From Austropuccinia psidii (lineage: Eukaryota > Basidiomycota > Pucciniomycetes > Pucciniales > Sphaerophragmiaceae): DNA of 64,000 bases. The notes beneath the pieces were generated by a model. The model had not been told where the DNA came from. It saw nothing but the letters and a program-made list of their open reading frames with translations, and did not search any database. Where the stretch lies: positions 48,451,967-48,515,966 of the forward strand of contig JALGQZ010000009.1 in NCBI GenBank assembly GCA_023105745.1. The letters are read 5' to 3'. Of the stretch, positions 1-11,208 are shown in pieces. The position numbers were made by a program, and so were the translations under genes. Positions within the stretch are counted from its first letter, which is position 1, and every line of letters begins with the position of its first letter.

Positions 1-1494
1 GCATCTTTCATCACTGTTAACTTTGTCACTTTGTTTCCAAATTCACTCTGGTCACTTTTGAGTTCTTTTCTCAATTAATTCCATATGAAATTGCTCTTGA
101 AGAAATTTCTTTTGTAGCCTTAAATATCTCTTGTAGAGTATTTTTGGATAAATCTTTATTGTTGGTAAAACAATAAATTTGTATTATATTATTGTTTTAT
201 ACTTAAAAAGTTAAAAACAATAAAATTTGCGTGGTTTCTCTTTAAAAATACTATTTCTTACTATTTTTAAATAATTTTACCTTATAAAAATTTTGAGGAC
301 AGGAAAAGTACTTGATATTTTATCCAAGTTTCATATCCACACCTTACAATTTTCATCATTGGTCCAAGTAGCTTGCCTGTTTGAACACAATAAAAGAAAA
401 AAGCATATTTTAATACCAAGACAAGGATACTAATTCTAAAAAAAACTCAGAAATAAGAACCTATATCAAAAGGTATATCATGATTTATCTTCTAAGCTCA
501 ATTCAATAAGAAGATGAAGAAAAAACACTTACCATTCCCTATTTTTAAAGTTTCAAAAGACTCTTGATCTCATATTGCAAGCTTGCTGAAACATCTGGTG
601 AATGAACCTGAAGATTTGGATAACTTGCATGAAGCCTTTGTAAATACAAAAACAAGCGTCAGAAACCTTCAATCTTCTATTAATATTTAATGGACCAATG
701 AAGCTCTTATAGTCTTTTTTCATTCTTGTAATGGAAAAAACCATCATTAAATATCTACTTCTATGAGCTAAATAATATCATACTATCTGAATTATAGAAT
801 TCAAGAAAATCAAACATCTTAAGCCACTAAGATCTTTCAGAAAGGAAAAACTTCAAGAAATAAAATTATTTTGATGGCTTCTAATAGATCCAAGCCTGTT
901 TGTGCATCTGAATAAGGAAACCATTCAGAATAGTATTCTAAGCAAAAAAATTCATTGACTTGCATCCCTATTAGTCCTAAATCTGAATCATGGTCCCAGA
1001 ATTATTTGGGCCCATTGATCCCCTGCATGTACTTCTATGAGTGGGGAAATTGTATTAAGTATTTTAAGCAAAAAAGAATTGGTATTCCAGCTATTGAATA
1101 TTAAATAAAGGAAAATCTTTAATTTGCCCTTAAGAGGTCATCTATTGTCTCTTAACTTTTAATAGATGAAATGGAATTAAGCAAAGAATACCGATTTCCA
1201 GAAATAATTAAAGAGGCTCCTGAAATTTTGGTGTTAGTTCTCCCTTATTTGGGTTGATCTAATTGTGTTCCCAGTGAAATTAGTTTTTTTTTGAATATTT
1301 AAAAGTTAATTTATTGTTCTCTGTTTCATTAGCCAAAGATAATACAGTTGTTAAAAGGGGTAAAGTTACTTTGTTGTCACCATCTGGTAGCCTTGTTCTC
1401 ACCTAGGCCTTAAACTGACCAGGAAAACCTGGTATCTTTATCTCTATCACAAAAATCATGGAAATTGATGCCAATGTATTATTTGAGGTGACAA
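1..1494. other. AT-rich flank without recognisable gene
   Basis: Intergenic-looking DNA left of element T. It is AT-rich, has only very short open frames and shows no LTR termini, protein motif or RNA gene that I can recognise. It is probably host flank or very old decayed repeat. Confidence 0.5.
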
Positions 1495-3450
1495 TGTGGA
1501 ACTCCTTTTAGTGTGGGATTGGATGAGGCAGTCCTTGAGGGGGAAATCACAGGTAAACAGTTTGGAATTGCTGAAATAATCCTGTAACCAAGGGTGCAAA
1601 TGGTGTTTTAGTTGCCCCTCTGAATATACTAAAAAATCTCCCTACAGAGCTCACAAATAGATATTTAAGATTGTGGCTTTACAGCTAGAGAAGACTTTTC
1701 AGCAGTCTCTATCAGACCTATTCAATAATCAGATAAGTAAGCTATAAGTTAAAACAGTATAAAATATAGTTTTCAAATAATAATATAAGATAATTTCAAG
1801 GGTAAGACCTTATTAGTATAAGAGTTTGATTTAATATAATAGTACTAATATATATTTTAAGAGGTAAGTTCAATTTGATGTTATATATGTTATAATACTT
1901 GTGGTTTTAGAGGGTAATTGTTAATATATTATAGCAATGAAAATTTTGATAATTTATTGGTAAGATATTGATCAATATAGAGTGGATGTTTGTTAAGTAT
2001 ATGAGTGATATAATATAATACAAGGGTAGGTTTTTTTATATATCATAATAATACTATATATTTGTATAGGTTGTTTTTCTTAATATGAAGATATAATAAC
2101 GCTATTTTTCCTTTATAATGTAAAGGTTATAGTGATAAACTCAATATTTATGAGTATTATTGAAAGTATTATAATTATAAGACTAATAATTTAAACATAG
2201 GGTGGATTAATAATATTAAGTAGACCTTCTGTTAACTACTATTAATTAGAAATCACTATAAATTAAACTTATAAGTCTATAATACTTTTAATAAAATAAC
2301 TAGATTATCCTACTAGCAAGGGATGGATAAATTATTCTCCTTCTTGGTATATAATCCCCATTTAATAATAATACTAGGCTGACCTACTAGTGAGGGATGA
2401 ATAGCTATTCTCCTTCTTGGTATATAGCTAGTTGGATTAATTCATGCATCCATTCATTCATGGGGAAAAGAGGAAGAAATGAAGGAGAAAGGCCCTCTAT
2501 TTATATTCTTTGGGCCCTCCATAGAGGCACTCAAAAACAAGGGACTTAGAATTTTTCACTTCTTTTGGCTGGGATAATTTTTTGTAGTAGTGAGATACCA
2601 TTTGTTTGGTTTGTTGCACGAATTTATGTATGATTATATAATATGAGATGTTTTTGCTGGTGAAGAATTTTGAGATGATGTCATTTCTTCAAGGTATTGC
2701 ACCATATGCTTGGTATATTGCACCATTTCTGGGACTTTACTTATATTTTAATTAAACTTTAACATCATTATGCACAGCCTTGAGGGGATTTAGCTGGTGA
2801 GATATATCCAAATGGTGTCATTTGATCCAGATATTGCACCATATGTTTGGTTTGTTTGAACTGTAGGTGGAGAATGCTGTGTATTGTGAGGATTCTATTT
2901 GTCCTGTATGAGTTTTAATTTTTCTTCATTTAAATTGAATTCTGTTTTTAATTTATATTTACCGGCTTATCAGGCGGCTGTGCTTGTGTTTCCACAGATA
3001 TGCTGTGTAGTTTAAGGTTTTGATGGATTTTCCTTGCATAAATTAATTGATTTCTTTTTTTCTCTCTTGTGACTGTTGTTTAATACAGTTTTAATTTATT
3101 CCTTATTGAAGTGGCCTCAGTTTAATAACTGAATTTCTGAGTAATCCAAAGGTTGAGCAGAGCCTGGGTAACTTGAGTGTTTCACTACCCCTCTTACTGG
3201 TAAATCTAACATTCTTGCTAGCTTGTCTTTTTCTTTTCCTTATTTTATTGTTATTCTTGTAATCAAAGGGACCATTCTTCCAGGATTTGCTTATGGGATT
3301 ATACATATTGATGAATTTAAATCCATTTTATTGCTGAATTCCTCTATTATAATTGATTCATTATTAATTTTTCTTTGTTATTTCTTCAATTTATAGCCTT
3401 ATAAATGAAATTTCACTTGAAACTGGGCCAATAAGGTATGGAATACCACA
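1495..3450 (-). repeat. 3' LTR of element T
   Basis: Direct repeat of 12792-14727, with matching termini TGTGG...CCACA, which form a short inverted repeat. It is the downstream LTR in the element's minus-strand sense because the polypurine tract lies at its inner edge. The copies differ by scattered substitutions and small indels (1,956 versus 1,936 bp), so the insertion is not recent. Confidence 0.9.
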
Positions 3451-3463
3451 TCCCCCCTCCATT
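3451..3463 (-). other. Polypurine tract of element T
   Basis: On the minus strand this reads AATGGAGGGGGGA directly before the 3' LTR. It is the expected plus-strand primer for reverse transcription and fixes the element's orientation. Confidence 0.8.
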
Positions 3464-5100
3464 TAATGCTGTCCCCAGCATTCCAGTTTCAAGAGGAATA
3501 TTCTTGGTTAATTCATCAAAACTTCATTTATTTGAATTTCTATTTTAATAACTTCACTTGATATTTTCTGTTTGTAGCTCTTTATATTGATTTTGAATCT
3601 CCATAGCTTTTTATTTTTGTGTTGTCTTCTTGACTTTGTTTTGAAATATAACTATTTTTGATCATTTTCATCCTGATATAGTTGATTGTGTTTTATTGGT
3701 TGATCTTCATCTTTCATTTTATTTATTTATTTCTTTGTTAAAGAGGATTTTGCTAATGAAAGAAAGTTATTTTCTTTCTTTTCTTTTCTTTTATTTTAAT
3801 GAATAATAATGCAGCTTCAAGGTCATACTAAAGACCATTGCTTGATTTATTTTAAGTAATAATTGATAAAAAAGATAATAAATAATTTATTCAGACAGTT
3901 TAAGGTCTTATCAAGGACCTATTCTTGAATTAATTTTTTTGATAAGATATAAGAATATTTGGATAGTGTAAGGTATTATCTAGGACCTATCATTGAATTA
4001 ATTTTGTTGATAAGATATAAGAATATTTGGACAGCTTAAGGTCTTATCTAGGACCTATTATTGAATTAATTTTGTTGATAAGATATAAGAAATGAAATAT
4101 TTGGACAGTTTAAGGTCTTATCTAGGACCTATTCTGCTTTTTATTTTGTTTTTCTGGTTGGGTTGTTCTTTCTTCTTGTTTTTGTTTTTGCTGATAATAA
4201 CCTTAAGTGGTTGGGCCATCCCCTCTCCATTCAATAATTGTACCATCATTTCTAATTTTTTATAATAATATATTTTTTTTTTTAATATAGTAGGAATATG
4301 ATGGGTGTAAAGAAAAAATTTCTAAGAGTAATAATATAAAAAAATATTAAATAATTACAAAATATAGTATGAGCCTTATATGAATTGACATAAAAATAAA
4401 ATAAAATAAGACAAAATAAAATGAATTAATATAAAATAATATATAATAATAATGAATAAAGTAAAATAATATAGATTCTTTCAAAAAAAAAGATACTAAT
4501 TCATATAATTGTTAAAGCAATAATAATAAGGAGGATTATTTAACTATTTTTGAGAATAAAACTAATTTAAGGTCATGGTAAACCTCTTGTATCACTTTTG
4601 TTTATTTTTAGTATATTAATTATTATTAATGGTGGGTGGCCTTTTTATTTTTGTTAAGGGTTAACACCCCCTCTCCATTCAATAACTGTATCCTAGTTTT
4701 AATTTATTTATTCTATTTTCTTTATAATGATATTTTAATTTAATAAATAAATAATAATAGTATATTTTTTTTTCAATTTAATATAAATAATAATAATAAT
4801 ATTTTTGATTATTTAATATAAATAATAATAATATTTTTTAATTATTATTTTTTTCTTTTTGAAGTAGCTGGGTGTGGATACTTCAAAATTAGACAGCTGT
4901 ACTTCTTATCTCCACTTGCCATGGTTTTCTTTTTCTTCTCTACTCTCTTTTTTATTATATTTATTTTTTATTTTTATTTTTTTGTTTTTTATATAATTAA
5001 TTGTTTATTGTGTGTGTTTTTTTTATATATACATATTAATTATATATTTTTTTCTATTCTTCTTTAATTTCAATTAAGCCTCCCATTTAGTTTTGCCCTC
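3464..5100. other. Non-coding 3' part of element T, AT-rich with microsatellites
   Basis: No open frame or protein motif is seen. It contains a 68-bp tandem repeat (listed separately) and long runs of AT microsatellite, for example TAA/AATAAT repeats around 4380-4460 and 4720-4860. In an autonomous element the pol gene would be expected in this half. Confidence 0.6.
3896..4132. repeat. 68-bp tandem repeat, about 3.5 copies
   Basis: Units start at 3896, 3964, 4032 and 4106. The spacing is 68, 68 and 74 bp, the last having a 6-bp insertion. Each unit carries the dyad AGGTCTTATCTAGGACCT, which could fold as AGGTC/GACCT arms, followed by an AT-rich stretch ending GATAAGATATAAGAATATTT. It lies in the non-coding 3' part of element T. 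Confidence 0.85.
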
Positions 5101-5109
5101 CATCCTCTT

Positions 5110-6070
5110 ATCTATTTATTGCTCAAATTCCTTTTGACACCATCTGAATCACAATTTGCTGCTGTTTTCCACATTGGTCCTCAATGTTACATCCTTTGGG
5201 GTTCTTCTGTTGGCTAATGGTCTTGTTGCAGTGAGTCCCTACTTCTTTTCTTGCTTTTCTATCTCCGTTTACTGCATTAACTACGACTAATATTTGTTCT
5301 TTGTTTTGTTTTTTTCCCCAAAGGATCCATCAAACTGCGCAATTGCAGTGAGCAGTCTTAGAGATCCATAGACGGGTTGGTCAGATTACTACTAGGTGAC
5401 ATTGTTGTTTTTTTACTTTTAACCATCTTTCCCCCTCTTTTTTTGTTTTACAAAACTAATTGAAAAAATGTCTTCTTTTGCCTTGTCCATTTATATCAAC
5501 AAACACAGACGCGAAGTTATTGCTATCCTCCACGGCAGTTATTGATATACTATTCACTGCATTCAAAACACCAGCCTGAAAACAAACATGCCCAGTATTT
5601 CTCCACCTACCACCATTATGTCCTTCTCTGGATCCACCTTTGCTTGGCCCACATCCAATGGACATCTGTCTCCTCCTGCCTTGGCTGGAGGCGTTGCTTC
5701 TTGACCAGTCACTACTTCTGCCGATAATCCCGCTCCTGATAGTATATCCATTTCCACAACAACAAACTTCTATCCTCTCTCTGAGTTACAGCAACTCTTT
5801 GATGTCTTTGATTGATTATTCCGCTGCTATTCCCGCGATTTTTACGATTACGGATCCTTATCTGGTCTTCAAGCTTCCTTGCAAGCCTGAGCAGAGGTGT
5901 TAAATGATTTGGCGGAGTGAGTTTATTTATTAATTATTTACACCATTTTCTCTCTTTTTTTTATATTTATTATTTTTTGATGTGGTTGGATATCTTCGTT
6001 AGTATCTTTGATGACAAAGATGACACTGAAGAGTAAACATATATTATCCTCCGGACCAAGCTATTTTGGT
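5110..6070 (+). pseudogene. Probable captured host-gene fragment, antisense to element T, with introns
   Basis: I cannot name the gene. The segment stands out in composition: I count 16 CpG in 5324-6060, against none in 10021-10680 of the same element. On the plus strand it reads like exons separated by short T-rich introns with GTGA donors and AG acceptors: roughly 5231-5323 (branch-like CTAAT before TTTTTCCCCAAAG), 5396-5508 and 5919-6001, and another donor GTGAGA near 6069. In the third exon one frame from ATG 5588 is Ser/Thr/Pro-rich and is broken only by TGA codons, which could be CGA codons after CpG decay. Joined across 5919-6001 it continues into an acidic stretch IFDDKDDTEE. A second plus frame and parts of the minus strand are also open, so the true frame is uncertain. 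Because the introns lie antisense to the element, they would not be spliced from its RNA. Confidence 0.4.
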
Positions 6071-7777
6071 GAGAATTCTACTTTTATTATCTTCTTCATA
6101 ACTGACTATAACAATATTTTTTTTATATATCTTTTTTATTCTTTTGGAAATAGTAAACAAAAGAAAAATAATCAAAAAAAAATAATTTAAAACGAATAAA
6201 TAAAATAAAAAGAAAAAAAACAAATAAGAACAGCCCAAAACTTAGGTTGTTATGGATCCATTTTCAATGTCTGTGCGTGAAATATGGTAAAGAGTTAAAA
6301 TAAAATAAATAAATAATAAAAAAACTATTTAAACATTTTTTTCTCTTGGTTTTTTATATTTGTTATTTTTTTTTGTAATTTATAAGTCCAAAATATTTGA
6401 AATTATTGCTTTAGAAAATGATTATGATTTAAGTTATTAAAGCAAATGTATCAATGAATTAAGTTGCCTTGATTAATTATTATGCTTTTAAGTATTGGTT
6501 TAGTTGAATTAAGAATTAATTTAACAAAAAAATATAAGATTAAATTAATTAAAATTCTTGAAATGAAATTAAAGTTTTTAATTAATCTTTGAAAATAAAT
6601 CAATATGAGGTTGATTTAATTGTACAATTTTTTTTAATTAAATTTGGGTTGGGGTTAAACTTTAATTTGACAAAATAATAAAAAATCAAATTAATTAAGA
6701 TTGCGATTTTTTTTAAATTGAATTCTAAATGGGGTCAAATGGCTGATAAGATATATATTTAAATTTTGCATAGCTTTCAGTATATAAAATACTTGAGGGC
6801 TAAATTGTGGGTGGAAGAAACTTGCTCCATCTTTAATATAAAAGGAGGTGTTTTCTCCCTTATCCCCCCCAAAAAAAGAACAATTCTTGTGTCTTTTGTT
6901 TTGTTTATATATAATTTCTTTTAATATTTAAAGTGAATTGAGAAATATAAATTAAATTTATAAAGAAAATCTTTTCATTGAGGTTTAACCTGGCCAGTTA
7001 TACCTTTGATTATATATTCTTTACTTTATTATTATAATATAATCATTCTTTGAAGAAATTAAAACTAATCAGATCTCTTGAGATATCTTATTGATTTTTC
7101 TGGATGAATTTGATCCTCTTAATGCTTGTTTTTATAAACTGTTATTATTATTTTAATCTTGCTTTATTATCTTTATTATTTTCAAAATTGCTCTTGTAAG
7201 CAAGGGGGGTGACTAGTAAATTCAAAAAAAATGAACCAATAAAAAAAATACAATTTTACTAAAAATGGCCATAAACAAAACTGGTCACCCCTCTTGCTAT
7301 GTGCATTGTGAGGCTGTGTGTTTTGTTTGGCCATATTTGTATATTCCTTAAATTTTGTATTTTATTATTTGACTTCTTTAAATCTTGCAGTGAAACATTC
7401 TTGAATTTCTCCTTTGATTCTTCAGCTTGACTTAAATTCTTGAATGGGTTGATATTGAATATTGATGAAGATAAATTTTTAGAATAAAATGGAAATTTCC
7501 CAGAATTTCATCCCAAAAACTTAAATTATAAAGGATGGATTTAAGAAATAGACACCCACCCTAATTTTTCAGTTGAGTATTTTTTTTATAATACATAAGA
7601 TAGCATGGAATAATGATACTGATACACTTGACACTCTTTTTTTGTTGATATTATTTTTTTTATATTATATTTTTCATTTTTTTTATATATTAGATTTCTT
7701 TATAGACATTTGAGACTGAAATAAAACTAAGATCCATGAGATAATAAGAGGAAAATTTGTTATTATAATGAAAAACA
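6071..7777. other. Non-coding AT-rich part of element T
   Basis: No recognisable gene. Homopolymer and AT runs dominate; a GGAGG/CTCCC dyad with a C-run and an A-run lies near 6843-6880. Open frames that reach into the right end of this stretch on the minus strand are shadows of the charged ORF at 7778-8539. Confidence 0.5.
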
Positions 7778-9010
7778 TTAATAATATGAAAATTTGTTGT
7801 CAAGCCTATTCTCGAATTTGGCTTTCTTAGCTGTAAGATCATTTCTTCTTTCTTTATTGAGATATTGATCTTGAAATTCTTCAACCTTATCAAAGTAATC
7901 CTGTATAAGTTCTCCATTTCTATCATTATTTTCTTTCCAATCATCTTTTTGTGTTGAGGTTTTATATTGCCTTTCCAAATGGGCCTGCAAGCTTGGGCAT
8001 ATCTTTTTATTCTGAGTAATCCAAGAATATTCCTTTTCTTCCTTAGTCTTATTCTTCTTTTTGCTACTTCTATCTTTGATTTTATTTGATTCATTCTTCT
8101 TTGAGGTACTGATATCCTCCAACCACTTGACATGTTGGTTTGCACATTCAAAGTTGTCCCTAGAATTATATTTATTGTGATCATCAAGGTTGGCATTTTT
8201 AAGAGGTTGCCAATTTGTATAACCTTCCAAAGGGTATTCTTCTTCAGTAAGTATAAATTTCTGTTCATCTTCAGCTTCTTGTATTTTCATTTGACAAAAT
8301 GATCCTGCTTCATTCTCATATTCTGATTCAGAAATATGTTTTTCTAAAATATTTGGTGAGTGTATTGTATTTCTTATGTATTCATTTGTGGCATTGTTCC
8401 TGATGGATTTAAGTTTCTTGAATCTTGAATTAATTTCTTTTGCAATATTAAAGTTATTATAAGCTTCCCCAGAGGATCTGTCTTCAGGGGATAAGTCTTT
8501 TTGTTGATTTAATTCCTGTTGTATGTCAATTTGTGACATTTAATTAATTGGATTTTCATATGTTGACTCATCAATGTTAGCTGCATTGATATTCTGAACT
8601 GTACTGAAGCTGCATTCTATACATTTTCTTGTTGACTTAAAACAAGGGATTTCCCTTTTTAAAGGTTCTTCTTCTATACAAAAAGGTATATCTTTTACTT
8701 GATTTTGGTCATATCTTTCTTCATGTGAAACCTCTTCTTTGAATGATATGTTATTCTCTGAGTTATCCCCTTCTTCTGGGAAGTTGCTCTTTACTGAAGT
8801 GATTTGAGAGTTGATATTGGAAATATTTATGATAATTCTATCTTCTAAGATTGAGTGTGGGCTTACAACCTTCTTTATGTGATCACTTGAATTGGGTTTA
8901 CTGAATAGGGTAGGTATGACTAAAGATTCTGTATTCTTTTCTTTAAGTTTATTATTATTTTTCGAATTGGAGTGATTCACTTTAATCTTCTTAATTGAAT
9001 TGATGATCAT
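7778..9010 (-). pseudogene. Charged linker ORFs of element T, one frame split by a TAA
   Basis: Two minus-strand ORFs, 9010-8540 (156 codons) and 8539-7778 (253 codons), lie in the same frame. A single TAA separates them and is immediately followed by ATG, so they were probably one ORF of about 410 codons. The product is rich in Lys, Glu, Asn and Ser, with predicted helical charged stretches and no catalytic motif, membrane segment or signal peptide. It lies downstream of the protease where the linker before reverse transcriptase sits in related Gag-Pol proteins, and coding ends where reverse transcriptase would begin. It could be the remnant of that linker or a protein specific to this non-autonomous family. 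I recognise no homologue. Confidence 0.45.
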
Positions 9011-9072
9011 ATTTTTAATTAAAGGTTTTACTTCAAATTGTTTGGCCTTTTCACTTTTGTAAGTATCCTTCT

Positions 9073-9504
9073 TTAATGAGCTTTTTTCTTCATTTTAACT
9101 CTCAGAATTTGACTCTGAAATAAGTTTTTTTTCCTTTTAGGTTCCAATAAATTCTCCAATGATTTTGATTTTTGTGTGAACGATTTTTTCATACTCTTGA
9201 TTCCTTTTGAAATTGAGTCCAATGATCTTAAGGGTGTGAATTTCTTTGAGGACTTCTCATAAAAAACATTTTCTTTGAGATTAAAACTACAGTTGTTACT
9301 TTCAGTATGAGTTTCTTCCTTGGAAGTCTGTTTTGATTCCCTAAAAATTTTACTATGAACTTCCATTTTCTTTGTCTTATTGATGTCAGAAATAAGTAAA
9401 TTTTCTTCTGTATAAGGCATATCAACTCCTTTCAATTCAGGTTTTTCAGATAGACTATGTGATCTTAATTTTTCTTTATTTATGGTCTTTTCAGTTTTTC
9501 TCAT
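9073..9504 (-). pseudogene. Charged ORF downstream of the protease, element T
   Basis: A 143-codon Lys/Ser/Glu-rich ORF in the same frame as the protease ORF upstream (9565-11208), separated from it by a stop at 9565-9567 and about 60 bp. It shows no known motif. Together with 7778-9010 it forms a continuous low-complexity linker that is interrupted by stops and one frame change. It is most likely the C-terminal extension of the Gag-protease polyprotein, now broken. Confidence 0.4.
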
Positions 9505-9564
9505 TTCCTTGTGATACTCCCGAGGATTTATCTCTTGTCAATGTGTTCTATCTTGAATAATTTG

Positions 9565-11208
9565 TTAATTTTTTATGGAAAATTCCTCCTTCATTTCCAC
9601 TTTGTCTTTGGATTCTTTCATTTCTTCACTATCAAAACTTTGATGAGGACTTTTCTCTGAATGTGCTTGATTTTTGGATCTTGAATCTTTCTCCATTGGT
9701 ATTTCTTTCCAATATTCCAATCTATAAACTGCACATGTTTCCATTCCTGCTGGTGGTTCTTCTCTCCATCCTACTTTCTGTGGTGAACAAATTGGTAAAC
9801 AAAGTCTTCTTCCATCTGGCTCTATGTAACTGAATATTTCCCCTTTTTGTTGAGAAAAGTCTAGTCTTATGTTATTATCTGCAAGGAAAGGCCTTCCCAA
9901 TACTGTGTGAACTGCCCCTCTTGCTACAAAAAGATGCATATTTCTTTCTTCCCCAGTGACTAAAGTGATTGGTGTAGATTCTGCTAATCCAGCTATTGAG
10001 ATACAATGCCCACCAATTCCCCTTAAGTTCATGTTGAGACATCTTGTGGTAAGTCCTGCTTTGATTGCTGAATCTTCTGGTATTATATTTAATTCTGATC
10101 CTGTGTCAACTAATGCCATTATCTCATGTCCTTCTTCTCCCAAATATACTTGCATAAATCCCAATGGACAGGCATAATGTAATTTTGGCTTTTCATAATT
10201 ACCCAAATGATGATTTATGAGTTTGGTTTGAATTTCCTTTGTATCAATTGAGTTAATAGATTTTTTCTCTTCTTCTGACAGGTTCTTCAATTGATTAAAA
10301 AACTTTGGTGACATGACTAAACTTTTTTCCAAGGTAAGATTTATTTTCTGATCCAATACCTTTTTGATAATTTGTGCCATAATCTCTTGAATATCTAATT
10401 TCTCCTCTTTTATGATTTTCCTTTCATTTAATTTCTTGATTGGTTCTTGAGTATTTTCAGTTTGATAACTTTTAGGTCCCTGTGGAAGTATTTCCTTTTC
10501 ATTTTTCACCAATTGAGGCTTCTTATATTTAGTTGGAATAATTGTTTTCTCTTCTTCCTTTTTCTCATCTTCAATATAAGATCCAGGTATATTTGGTCTT
10601 TTGTTTATTGGTGTTTTCACTTTTGAATGTGATCTTAAAGCATCTTGATTGGTATTTTCTGCTCTTGAGTTTCTTTCTTTAGTATTTCTTAATCCATAAT
10701 TATTTAAAAGTGGCTCATTGGCTGATGAAATAGTTGGTGGTTTCCAGCTTCCCCAGTTTTCAACTTTGGCTATAGCAGTTGCACTATCATCTTCCTTTAA
10801 TTGTATTATGTTCATTGGATTAGGTTTGGGTAATGATTCTTTAGCTTCATCTTGTTTCATTTTCTTTGTAAGTTCTTCTTGCTCTTTTGCAAAATCTTCA
10901 ACTAACTTCTTTGGAGCTATTTTACCACCAGTTGGAACTCTTTGCCAATTGGAAAATAAAAATCCACCTCCTTGTCTGCTAACCCATTTCTTATTTTGAT
11001 CTTCAAAGAGGTAGTTGCATCTATTAACTGAATGTCCTTCCTCCAAACAATAATAGCATTTGAGATATGGTTTTGGTATGTTTTGTGCTGGTGTATAAGG
11101 AATATGCCTTTGTGATAAGGGTGGTAAGCTATCTTTTGGGTACCTTGTTTGATTTTCCTGCTTGAATACCTGTCCTGTTTTATTTTGAGGTAGTACTGCT
11201 TCTGTCAA
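9565..11208 (-). CDS. Zinc-knuckle and retropepsin protein of element T
   Basis: 547 codons; the frame is open from 11220 and has no clear ATG at its beginning (a TTG lies at 11208), so it is probably translated as an extension of Gag. A CCHC zinc knuckle, CYYCLEEGHSVNRC (C-X2-C-X4-H-X4-C), lies near residues 50-65 and would bind RNA. A middle Lys/Glu-rich linker follows. Near residues 365-460 is an aspartic protease domain with active-site DTGS (VDTGSELNIIP) and the typical later motif VLGRPFL. Such proteases cleave the polyprotein inside the virus-like particle. The domains look intact. The overlap with the upstream gag ORF is a few bases in -1, so the two were either joined by frameshifting or split by an indel. 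Confidence 0.75.
   Translation of the reverse strand: MTEAVLPQNKTGQVFKQENQTRYPKDSLPPLSQRHIPYTPAQNIPKPYLKCYYCLEEGHSVNRCNYLFEDQNKKWVSRQGGGFLFSNWQRVPTGGKIAPKKLVEDFAKEQEELTKKMKQDEAKESLPKPNPMNIIQLKEDDSATAIAKVENWGSWKPPTISSANEPLLNNYGLRNTKERNSRAENTNQDALRSHSKVKTPINKRPNIPGSYIEDEKKEEEKTIIPTKYKKPQLVKNEKEILPQGPKSYQTENTQEPIKKLNERKIIKEEKLDIQEIMAQIIKKVLDQKINLTLEKSLVMSPKFFNQLKNLSEEEKKSINSIDTKEIQTKLINHHLGNYEKPKLHYACPLGFMQVYLGEEGHEIMALVDTGSELNIIPEDSAIKAGLTTRCLNMNLRGIGGHCISIAGLAESTPITLVTGEERNMHLFVARGAVHTVLGRPFLADNNIRLDFSQQKGEIFSYIEPDGRRLCLPICSPQKVGWREEPPAGMETCAVYRLEYWKEIPMEKDSRSKNQAHSEKSPHQSFDSEEMKESKDKVEMKEEFSIKN

Noticed and set aside
3103..3306. 67-codon ORF present in both LTRs of element T (also 14380-14583)
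   Set aside because: The LTRs are copies of one sequence, so conservation of the frame is expected. There is no motif, and the two differences change amino acids (Asn/Lys, Thr/Ala).
3896..4132. Possible CRISPR-like array
   Set aside because: Repeats are contiguous without unique spacers, in a eukaryotic retrotransposon.
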